From Dehalococcoidales bacterium (GTDB lineage: Bacteria; Chloroflexota; Dehalococcoidia; Dehalococcoidales; UBA5760): 9,130 nucleotides of DNA. A program made the position numbers and the translations under genes. Positions 1 through 4,827 of the stretch are shown here, piece after piece; positions within the stretch are counted from its first letter, which is position 1, and every line of letters begins with the position of its first letter. The stretch lies in assembly GCA_028710655.1 (NCBI GenBank), contig JAQTTS010000069.1:1-9130 (forward strand), read 5' to 3'. Below the pieces are notes generated by a model. The model did not search any database and had not been told where the DNA came from. It saw nothing but the letters and a program-made list of their open reading frames with translations.

Positions 1-1
1 G

Positions 2-142
2 GCAGGTGTCGTCACCGAGTTTATTACCGGGGCTGACTATGGCTATACCATCATCACCGGCGGGGCGCTGGTGTTAACCTTCGGCAGCATGATTTTTGCG
101 AAGTGCATCAAGGGACGCTGGCATGACGAAGACAAGGATTGA
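2..142 (+). CDS. C-terminal end of a small single-span membrane protein (5' truncated by window edge)
   Basis: An open frame enters from the left edge and ends at TGA 140-142, giving the last 46 residues. They contain an acidic and polar stretch, one hydrophobic helix at about residues 15-36 of the fragment (from YTIITGG to SMIFAKCI), then a basic patch (K-x-x-K-x-R) and a short acidic tail HDEDKD. The basic residues just after the helix predict an outside N-terminus and a cytoplasmic C-terminus. The following gene starts 9 bases downstream with its ribosome site directly after this stop, so the two are probably co-transcribed. The acidic-helix-basic layout resembles small phage coat or holin-like proteins, but no family is recognised and the start is missing, so no function is assigned. 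Confidence 0.6.
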   Translation, partial: AGVVTEFITGADYGYTIITGGALVLTFGSMIFAKCIKGRWHDEDKD

Positions 143-151
143 GGAGAGGTA

Positions 152-1075
152 ATGAGCCTGTTAACCAGGGGAATCAACAAGCTGTCCCAGCTTGAAATAG
201 ACACCAATAAAGACTGGCGGTCCAGGGAGATCGCCAACATTAAGTCCGTGGCGAATAACATGGCGCACGGCGATGTTGTTTTTCGTGGCGGCAGTATCCT
301 GGAACGACTCACCGCTGATGCTGGTAAAGGCTACAACTTCTTGAGAAGCCGCGGTCCCGGTCTATCACCTGTCTGGCAGGATATTGAAAGCCTGGTACAG
401 TACATGACTGGCGCTGTCAACCGGGCAGCCGCCTTTGATTTATCGATTCCCTCACCGGCAATATCGCAGGTATCACAGCAGGCTTCAAGTCCGCCGGGGA
501 GAGTTGCTACTGGTGTCCTGTCTCCACCGGAACCGGAGATCTCGCTGGATACGCAGACCGGCCCTGGCGGTGCGGTAGGCTCATCTCCATCCCTGGATAT
601 TCCGACACCGGGGATATCCGGGCATGCAGCCATTGGCTCTCCGGTTAACGGCGCTGTGGCCGATGATGGCGGAACACAGACCGATGAAACGTCACCGGCC
701 AACAATGATACCACCAACGACATGACGCTGCTGCCAGTAACACCGGCAGTGGATGACGCTTATTATTTCGGCAAGTCTTCGCTGTGGGACTGGCTTGAGA
801 TCAGGATAGGAACAGCCGGTATCGGTACCTGGGACATTGATTGGGAATACTGGAACGGCGCCGGATGGGTTTCTCTGGCTGATGTTGTCGACAATACCAG
901 CGGCTTTAGGATTGCCGGGACCAGGTTGGTGAGTTTCACAAAACCTGTAGATTGGGCACAGGCCAGCGTTGGAGGTGTTGCCAATCTTTTCTGGATAAGA
1001 GCGAGGGTATCGACTTACGCATCTATTATCACCCAGCCGAAAGGAACCCGGGCATTTACCTGGATCAATTACTAA
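152..1075 (+). CDS. Putative tail-fibre / receptor-binding-like virion protein
   Basis: A 307-residue protein preceded by GGAGAGG at 143-149. The N-terminal part (about 28-75) follows a pattern seen in phage tail-fibre proteins: I-K-S-V-A, then G-D-V-V-F-R, then E-R-L, and a G-x-x-x-S-P-V-W end. Residues of about 95-200 form a low-complexity linker rich in Pro, Gly, Ser and Thr, with repeated short S-P, T-P and T-G-P steps. The C-terminal domain (about 204-307) is Trp-rich and predicted all beta, with the pattern W-E-Y-W-N-G-x-G-W-V, then D-x-T-S-G-F, F-x-x-P-x-D-W and F-W-I-R-A-R-V, as found in phage structural and carbohydrate-binding-like domains. It heads a run of virion-like genes and sits 11 bases before the next one. 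Family membership is inferred from these patterns. An S-layer or adhesin-like role is the alternative. Confidence 0.55.
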   Translation: MSLLTRGINKLSQLEIDTNKDWRSREIANIKSVANNMAHGDVVFRGGSILERLTADAGKGYNFLRSRGPGLSPVWQDIESLVQYMTGAVNRAAAFDLSIPSPAISQVSQQASSPPGRVATGVLSPPEPEISLDTQTGPGGAVGSSPSLDIPTPGISGHAAIGSPVNGAVADDGGTQTDETSPANNDTTNDMTLLPVTPAVDDAYYFGKSSLWDWLEIRIGTAGIGTWDIDWEYWNGAGWVSLADVVDNTSGFRIAGTRLVSFTKPVDWAQASVGGVANLFWIRARVSTYASIITQPKGTRAFTWINY

Positions 1076-1086
1076 GGAGTTAAGGC

Positions 1087-1791
1087 ATGAATTTAGATGA
1101 AGAAGCCAGATACGAACAACTGCGAAAGCTGGGACAGGAGCTGCATATTCCTATCTCCGAGACTTTCTGGGAGCTTGAGGTAAAAGATAAGGATGGCAAA
1201 GTCATTCAAAGCCTCAAGCAGCGCAGCCATAGCTGGGTCAGGAACGCCTACAACCATATGTTCAGCCAGCTCGCCGGTAAAAATGCCAATTACGGGACAT
1301 TTGGACCGGGGTATCTGAATGTCAAGGATACAGGAGGAACTATTAGACAAGCGACTGCGCCTATAGGCCAGAGTGCAGCGGATGTTGACGGTACCAGCTA
1401 CGGTTACCGTGGTCCGGCAGGAAACGATACCTATGGTATCCAGGTCGGCTCGGGTACGAATCCCGAAAGTTTCGAAGACTATATGCTTCAAACCAAGATC
1501 GCCAACGGTGTCGGCGCCGGTCAACTCAGCTACATCGAACAAGTAGGTCATGCTATTGCTTACGATGTCGGCACACGGGTGCTATCCAACGCTATGGTCA
1601 GGTATTTCAATAACAACAGCGGCGGCGATATCGATGTTAACGAAGTCGCCCTCGTAGTGAACCAGCCCCAGGGTGGTCCTGTCTACGGCAAGTGGGTGCA
1701 GGCTCGGGATAAGCTGGCATCAACGGTGACTGTACCGAATACTGGGCAGCTTAAAGTCACCTACACGATACAGCTGACTTACCCGGCATAG
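1087..1791 (+). CDS. Phage tail/decoration-like structural protein, paralogue A
   Basis: A 234-residue protein with AAGGAG at 1074-1079 in front of the ATG. It has a short charged N-terminal helix (about 2-20, DEEARYEQLRKLGQ) and a strand E-T-F-W-E-L-E-V. It then has the conserved S-W-V-R-N-A-Y-N motif, and a Gly/Asn-rich beta region with G-Y-R-G-P-A-G-N-D, V-G-S-G-T-N-P and R-Y-F-N-N-N-S-G-G-D-I-x-V-N-E-V. It ends in a final strand, V-P-N-T-G-Q-L-K-V-T-Y-T. The combination of 'N-A-Y', 'GSGTNP..EDY', 'FNNNSG.DI.VNEV' and a closing V-T-Y-T strand is one I associate with phage tail and virion-surface proteins. There is no signal peptide or membrane span. The gene directly downstream encodes a clear paralogue with the same layout. 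The exact virion position cannot be told from sequence. Confidence 0.6.
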   Translation: MNLDEEARYEQLRKLGQELHIPISETFWELEVKDKDGKVIQSLKQRSHSWVRNAYNHMFSQLAGKNANYGTFGPGYLNVKDTGGTIRQATAPIGQSAADVDGTSYGYRGPAGNDTYGIQVGSGTNPESFEDYMLQTKIANGVGAGQLSYIEQVGHAIAYDVGTRVLSNAMVRYFNNNSGGDIDVNEVALVVNQPQGGPVYGKWVQARDKLASTVTVPNTGQLKVTYTIQLTYPA

Positions 1792-1794
1792 GAG
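1791..1794 (+). promoter_or_regulatory. Ribosome binding site GGAG that decides the start of the second paralogue
   Basis: GGAG overlaps the last base of the preceding stop codon. It lies 8 bases before ATG 1803 but overlaps an in-frame GTG at 1794. This favours ATG 1803. Starting there also makes the first residues align with paralogue A (M-x-x-D-E-E). Confidence 0.6.
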
Positions 1795-1802
1795 TGAAGA
1801 AA

Positions 1803-2513
1803 ATGATACCAGACGAAGAAAAATTTTATGAAGAATTGAGGAAGCTCGGTCAGAAACTACATATCCCGGCGCCTGAAACCTTTTGGGAGATCGAGGTCAG
1901 GAATAGAAATGGTCAAATTACCCAGCAATTTAGGCAGAGATGTCACAGCTGGGTGAGAAACGCCTACAACATGATGTTCTGCTATCTGGCAGGCAAGGAT
2001 CTAAGCAATAGCGGTTTTGGTGCCGGTTATCTTAGCCTTAAAGACACTGGTAACGGCGTACGCTACGGTGCAGGTCCGGTTTGCTTAAGTCAAGGCGCTT
2101 CGGTAGACAGCACCTCGATGGGCTACCGTGGCCCGGCGGGTAATGACGCTTACGGTATCCTGGTAGGCAGTGGAACCAATCCAGGAGACTTCGAAAGTTA
2201 TGCATTACATATCAAGATCACCAACGGTACAGGAGTCGGGCAATTAACCTATGTAGAGTCTGAAACACATGCGATCTCATGGAACCCCGGCACACTAACC
2301 ATGAAAAACAACCTGGCCAGATATTTTAATAATAACTCCGGCGCCGATGTGAGTGTCAACGAAGTGGCGCTGGCGTTACGAGGCTATGGGCCGGGCGGTA
2401 GTGTCCCCTATCACTATATGAGCGCCCGCGATCTGTTAGTAGCCACAGTAGTGGTACCCAATACCGGGCAGCTCAAAGTAACTTATACCGTGCAACTAAC
2501 TTACCCGACTTAA
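1803..2513 (+). CDS. Phage tail/decoration-like structural protein, paralogue B
   Basis: A 236-residue protein from ATG 1803. An in-frame GTG at 1794 would add three residues but sits on top of the ribosome site. It aligns end to end with the preceding gene product: D-E-E-x-x-Y-E-x-L-R-K-L-G-Q, H-S-W-V-R-N-A-Y-N, G-Y-R-G-P-A-G-N-D, V-G-S-G-T-N-P, A-R-Y-F-N-N-N-S-G-A-D and V-P-N-T-G-Q-L-K-V-T-Y-T are shared. By eye, over half of all positions are identical. Differences cluster in loops: the region after the first Gly-rich motif, and the stretch before S-A-R-D, where this copy is slightly longer. The pair looks like a tandem duplication that has diverged, perhaps to form a hetero-oligomer or provide alternative surface specificities. 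Function as a virion surface protein is inferred. Confidence 0.6.
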   Translation: MIPDEEKFYEELRKLGQKLHIPAPETFWEIEVRNRNGQITQQFRQRCHSWVRNAYNMMFCYLAGKDLSNSGFGAGYLSLKDTGNGVRYGAGPVCLSQGASVDSTSMGYRGPAGNDAYGILVGSGTNPGDFESYALHIKITNGTGVGQLTYVESETHAISWNPGTLTMKNNLARYFNNNSGADVSVNEVALALRGYGPGGSVPYHYMSARDLLVATVVVPNTGQLKVTYTVQLTYPT

Positions 2514-2525
2514 TGAGGAAGAGAA

Positions 2526-2906
2526 ATGGCACAGTACGCTGACATCATCGAAATAACGGCGCCGGGCGAAGCTCAGGCCGGCAGCCGCGTCGATATTACG
2601 GTGAAGATTAAGAACACCTACTCCGCCGCTATCGGCGTCATGGCCGGCGGGGCGCTGGAATACGGTGTTTCTCCCTGGCCGGGTATTACCTTTTCGGAAA
2701 ACAGCGCCAATGTCAACTCCGGAGCCACCTATTCATTCAGCGGCTACTTCACCATGCCGGATAAGAAGGTAACCATTCATGCCTACAGCTACTGGTATGG
2801 AGCTGACGACTCCTGGCATTTCGACGATGAGATGACGAAGGCGGTCAATCTCACGGAGGTAAGATATGAGTTTGATATTGGCATCCCCGCTGTCAGTCTG
2901 GCCTAG
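2526..2906 (+). CDS. Small Ig-like beta-sandwich protein (unit 1)
   Basis: A 126-residue protein preceded by AGGAAG at 2516-2521. The sequence alternates as in an Ig-like or CARDB-like beta sandwich. It opens I-I-E-I-T-A-P-G-E-A-Q-A-G-S-R-V-D-I-T-V-K-I-K-N, a typical first strand pair. A G-Y-F-T-M-P-D-K-K-V-T-I-H-A-Y strand follows, then W-H-F-D-D-E and a last strand Y-E-F-D-I-G-I-P-A-V. There is no signal peptide or membrane segment. The last 41 bases overlap the next gene in another frame. Its end resembles that of the 143-residue protein downstream (F-E-I-G-T-P-T-V then stop), so the stop looks natural rather than caused by a frameshift. It is likely a small structural or surface protein of the same virion-like module. 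No precise family is recognised. Confidence 0.6.
   Translation: MAQYADIIEITAPGEAQAGSRVDITVKIKNTYSAAIGVMAGGALEYGVSPWPGITFSENSANVNSGATYSFSGYFTMPDKKVTIHAYSYWYGADDSWHFDDEMTKAVNLTEVRYEFDIGIPAVSLA
2855..2860 (+). promoter_or_regulatory. Ribosome binding site GGAGGT inside the upstream gene
   Basis: GGAGGT lies 5 bases before ATG 2866 and within the coding sequence of the preceding gene. It supports independent initiation of the overlapping downstream frame rather than a frameshift fusion. Confidence 0.6.
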
Positions 2907-3318
2907 CCAGGTCTCGGGCGAGGTCTTCATATCGGTGCCCGTCAAGTGCGTCGGCCCGGCGACGCCGGCTACCGTGAAACTGTATATCTTCGAGGGCAGT
3001 GTCTGGGCCACGCACGGCACGTTGATAGCTGAATATACGAAACAGGTGGAGTTCCTTGGAGGGCAGACCGTAGACGTGCTTTTTACCCATATGGAGGAAG
3101 CAAGGAGTGAATCGAGGCGGGATGTCGGCATCGAGATAATAATCGATGACCGGGTGGTAGCGTCGGCCGAGTTTGATGACGTCTACACAGCGGTAACTAC
3201 CGGAAGCGGGATGGATATGTCGGGCATGATGGGAATGATGATGATGCTGATGGTTATGGGCATGGTGATGCCGATGGTATCCGGGGAAGAAACCGGGGAT
3301 GAGTCGTCTGTGTTCTGA
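2866..3318 (+). CDS. Ig-like beta-sandwich protein with a methionine-rich hydrophobic tail (unit 2)
   Basis: A 150-residue protein whose start lies 41 bases inside the preceding gene, with its own strong ribosome site. Residues of about 8-110 form one beta-sandwich-like unit. It shares V-K-L-x-I-x-E-G-S-V, T-H-G-T, E-Y, R-R-D-V-G-[IV]-E and x-D-D-x-Y with the 143-residue protein that follows. The C-terminus differs: residues 116-138 are a hydrophobic stretch in which 13 of 22 residues (116-137) are methionine. An acidic tail (S-G-E-E-T-G-D-E-S-S-V-F) follows. That stretch is long enough for a membrane anchor or a flexible hydrophobic plug. A tail-anchored surface or virion protein is the simplest reading. 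Metal binding by the methionines is possible but unsupported, as no Cys or His accompanies them. Confidence 0.6.
   Translation: MSLILASPLSVWPSQVSGEVFISVPVKCVGPATPATVKLYIFEGSVWATHGTLIAEYTKQVEFLGGQTVDVLFTHMEEARSESRRDVGIEIIIDDRVVASAEFDDVYTAVTTGSGMDMSGMMGMMMMLMVMGMVMPMVSGEETGDESSVF
3211..3276 (+). other. Methionine-rich hydrophobic segment in coding sequence
   Basis: Codons 116-137 of the unit 2 protein contain 13 ATG codons out of 22, with Gly, Val, Leu and one Pro between them. The DNA is accordingly a degenerate ATG-rich, low-complexity tract. Read on the opposite strand it gives a spurious histidine-rich frame. Confidence 0.8.
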
Positions 3319-3350
3319 CGTCACATGATTAATCGGGAAAGGAGCGAAGT

Positions 3351-3782
3351 ATGAACGGAATAATAATTCTTCAGGACCCTGTTCTGGGGTACGGGCGCTG
3401 GCAGGTGCTGGGGGGCGGGACCTTTCCGCCGAACACGAATATACAGATAACATGCCCCATCACCAGCCAGTCTACCGGCAGCGCCCGGGTAAAGGTTAAG
3501 CTGCTTATTTACGAGGGCAGCGTTTTGCCTACACATGGGACGAAGCTCAAGGAATACCTGTCGGCTGAAAAGACCATCGCCCCGGGCGCCGGCGCCAGCT
3601 TCGTCTTCAGCCATACCACCATTGAGGGAACCATCGACCGCCGGGATGTCGGTGTCGAGGTGCAGTACTGGAACGGCTCGACCTGGGTGGCTGACGGCTC
3701 GAACGAGTGGGACGACCTCTACTATGTCCGACCCACGGAATACTCTTTCGAGATCGGCACGCCTACCGTTAATCAGTCATAG
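3351..3782 (+). CDS. Small Ig-like beta-sandwich protein (unit 3)
   Basis: A 143-residue protein with AAAGGAG at 3338-3344 before ATG 3351. It is a paralogue of the preceding gene product: V-K-L-L-I-Y-E-G-S-V, T-H-G-T, K-E-Y, V-F-S-H, D-R-R-D-V-G-V-E and W-D-D-L-Y align. It lacks the methionine-rich tail and instead ends in Y-S-F-E-I-G-T-P-T-V, matching the end of the 126-residue unit 1. It has a Y-W-N-G-S-T-W-V turn like the Y-W-N-G-A-G-W-V turn of the 307-residue fibre-like protein, which supports a shared structural role. There is no signal peptide or membrane segment. It closes the structural block; the next gene begins 54 bases later. The beta-sandwich fold is inferred from the strand pattern. 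Confidence 0.6.
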   Translation: MNGIIILQDPVLGYGRWQVLGGGTFPPNTNIQITCPITSQSTGSARVKVKLLIYEGSVLPTHGTKLKEYLSAEKTIAPGAGASFVFSHTTIEGTIDRRDVGVEVQYWNGSTWVADGSNEWDDLYYVRPTEYSFEIGTPTVNQS

Positions 3783-3823
3783 GACATAGGGTCATAACAA
3801 TGGTTAAAGAACGTTTTACCGGG

Positions 3824-3830
3824 AAAGGAG
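3824..3830 (+). promoter_or_regulatory. Ribosome binding site AAAGGAG for the recombinase GTG start
   Basis: AAAGGAG lies 6 bases before GTG 3837. An in-frame stop at 3795-3797 lies just upstream and no ATG or GTG lies between, so the recombinase cannot be extended and GTG 3837 is the best start. Confidence 0.6.
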
Positions 3831-3836
3831 AGGCCG

Positions 3837-4529
3837 GTGACCAAGGCTTATCTTGAGCCCGCTGAAGTCGAGAACCTGGAGCAGGCCGCGGAGTACCTGC
3901 GGGACAGACTGCTTATCCGGTTACTGTTTCACCTGGGCTGTCGTGTCTCCGAAGCACTGGGAATTAAGACAGGCGACGTTGACTTCAAACAGGGGCTGGT
4001 GACTATCCAGCACCTGAAACAGCGTATCAAGCTCTCCTGCCCGGAATGCAGCGCCAGGTTGGGAAAGGGGCATAAGTTTTGCCCGGTCTGCGGGTGCAAA
4101 GTGGAGAAGGCGATTGCCGATGAAAAAGAGCATCGTAAGTTCCGCGTCCTGCCGCTGGATGAGGAAACCATGACGATGTTGAAGGAGTACCTGGGACGTG
4201 GCGGAGCCAATATAAAAACCAGGCTGATATTTGATTTAAGCCGCCACCGGGCCTGGCAGATAGTGAAGGAGTGTGCCGGGAAAGCCCGGCTCCCGCGCCT
4301 GGTTAACTCCGAGAGCGGCAAGACACATAACGTGAGTCCGCACCGGCTCAGGGATGCCTTCGCCGTTATGGCGGTCAAACAGAATGACTCGGGTGACGGT
4401 ATCAGGCTGCTCCAGGAGCACCTGGGGCACCAGAGCATTATCACCACCATGCGGTACCGGAAAGTATCGGGAGAAGAACAGAAGGAGTGGTACGAGAAGC
4501 TGTGGCAAGGAGGAACACAAGATGGGTAA
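3837..4529 (+). CDS. Tyrosine recombinase/integrase, catalytic domain only, with inserted zinc ribbon
   Basis: A 230-residue site-specific recombinase of the XerC/XerD/phage integrase family. It would act on DNA by a covalent 3'-phosphotyrosine intermediate. The catalytic set is visible: R36 in G-C-R-V-S-E-A-L, H169 and R172 in H-R-L-R-D-A-F, H198 in H-L-G-H-Q-S, and the nucleophile Y207 in T-T-M-R-Y. The lysine of the beta hairpin is not certain; K61, K65, K97 and K101 are candidates. A zinc ribbon, C68-x2-C71-x10-C82-x2-C85, is inserted within that hairpin region. The usual N-terminal SAM-like core-binding domain (about 100 residues) is absent, and an in-frame stop 14 codons upstream rules it out here. 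The start is GTG with a good ribosome site. It probably integrates or resolves this element, or rearranges the neighbouring structural genes. Its stop overlaps the next start. Confidence 0.9.
   Translation: MTKAYLEPAEVENLEQAAEYLRDRLLIRLLFHLGCRVSEALGIKTGDVDFKQGLVTIQHLKQRIKLSCPECSARLGKGHKFCPVCGCKVEKAIADEKEHRKFRVLPLDEETMTMLKEYLGRGGANIKTRLIFDLSRHRAWQIVKECAGKARLPRLVNSESGKTHNVSPHRLRDAFAVMAVKQNDSGDGIRLLQEHLGHQSIITTMRYRKVSGEEQKEWYEKLWQGGTQDG
4038..4091 (+). other. Zinc-ribbon insertion within the recombinase
   Basis: Codons 68-85 encode C-P-E-C, ten residues, then C-P-V-C-G. This is a two-knuckle zinc ribbon interrupting the beta-hairpin region that carries the catalytic lysine in this family. It probably aids DNA contact or replaces part of the missing N-terminal arm (inference). 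Confidence 0.75.
4507..4513 (+). promoter_or_regulatory. Ribosome binding site AAGGAGG inside the recombinase gene
   Basis: AAGGAGG lies 8 bases before ATG 4522 and within the last codons of the recombinase. It fixes the start of the following small gene and excludes a longer frame that opens further upstream. Confidence 0.65.
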
Positions 4530-4827
4530 ATACGCCAATCATGAAGAGTTCGGGGTTAATGCCCCGATTAACTACCGGGAAGACACGACGAGTGAGTCAT
4601 ATCTTAACGGGATGATGGCCATCGCCCCACCGGGGATGAGGCCGAAAGAGGTACGCGGCAAGAAATTCGAGGAGAAGACCGACTTTAAGGCCTCGGCGAG
4701 ATGGCACCGTAACTTCGACGTGGCCATGTTCGGCGGCTCTGATATCGAGAGCAAGGACTTTGCATCGGGGCAGATGAGCCTGGAAAGTAAGCTGAACGGC
4801 GTCAAGCGTGTCCCGGGGAGGCTGTGA
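4522..4827 (+). CDS. Unrecognised 101-residue soluble protein
   Basis: The gene starts at ATG 4522, eight bases inside the end of the recombinase gene, and has a near-consensus AAGGAGG upstream. The stop TGA 4825-4827 shares one base with the next ATG, so it is translationally linked on both sides. The product is hydrophilic. It has an acidic N-terminal half (N-Y-R-E-D-T-T-S-E-S), an A-P-P-G-M-R-P turn at about 34-40, a lysine-rich stretch (K-E-V-R-G-K-K-F-E-E-K-T) and a C-terminus rich in D-x-x-S, S-L-E-S-K motifs. There is no signal peptide, membrane span, cysteine or nucleic-acid-binding motif. No family is recognised. Its position suggests an accessory to the recombinase or to the membrane-linked protein encoded next. 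Confidence 0.6.
   Translation: MGKYANHEEFGVNAPINYREDTTSESYLNGMMAIAPPGMRPKEVRGKKFEEKTDFKASARWHRNFDVAMFGGSDIESKDFASGQMSLESKLNGVKRVPGRL
4815..4820 (+). promoter_or_regulatory. Ribosome binding site GGGGAG deciding the start of the DUF192 fusion gene
   Basis: GGGGAG lies 6 bases before ATG 4827 but only 3 before an in-frame GTG at 4824. ATG 4827 is therefore preferred, giving a TGATG overlap with the previous stop. Confidence 0.5.

Noticed and set aside
2865..2906. Programmed frameshift joining units 1 and 2
   Set aside because: No slippery heptamer was seen. The downstream frame has its own GGAGGT and ATG, and the end of unit 1 matches the natural end of unit 3.
2893..3453. Long minus-strand frame with a striking histidine-rich stretch, suggestive of a metal-binding protein
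   Set aside because: It is the reverse complement of the ATG-rich tract and spans two well-supported + strand genes. It has no convincing ribosome site, and the histidines arise from reading CAT opposite ATG.
3801..3820. Imperfect hairpin (GGTTAAA / TTTTACC around a 5-base loop) as a terminator between the structural block and the recombinase
   Set aside because: The stem has a central mismatch, is AT-rich and is not followed by a T run, so a terminator is not supported.
3800..3856. An 18-codon frame (M-V-K-E-R-F-T-G...) between unit 3 and the recombinase, possibly a leader peptide or displaced N-terminus
   Set aside because: It has no good ribosome site, is in a different frame from the recombinase, and stops just inside it. 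It is too short to hold the missing core-binding domain.
4354..4521. Upstream extension of the 101-residue protein to a longer frame starting inside the recombinase
   Set aside because: The extension lies entirely within conserved recombinase catalytic sequence (including the H198 and Y207 codons) in another frame. The strong AAGGAGG at 4507 marks ATG 4522 as the start.
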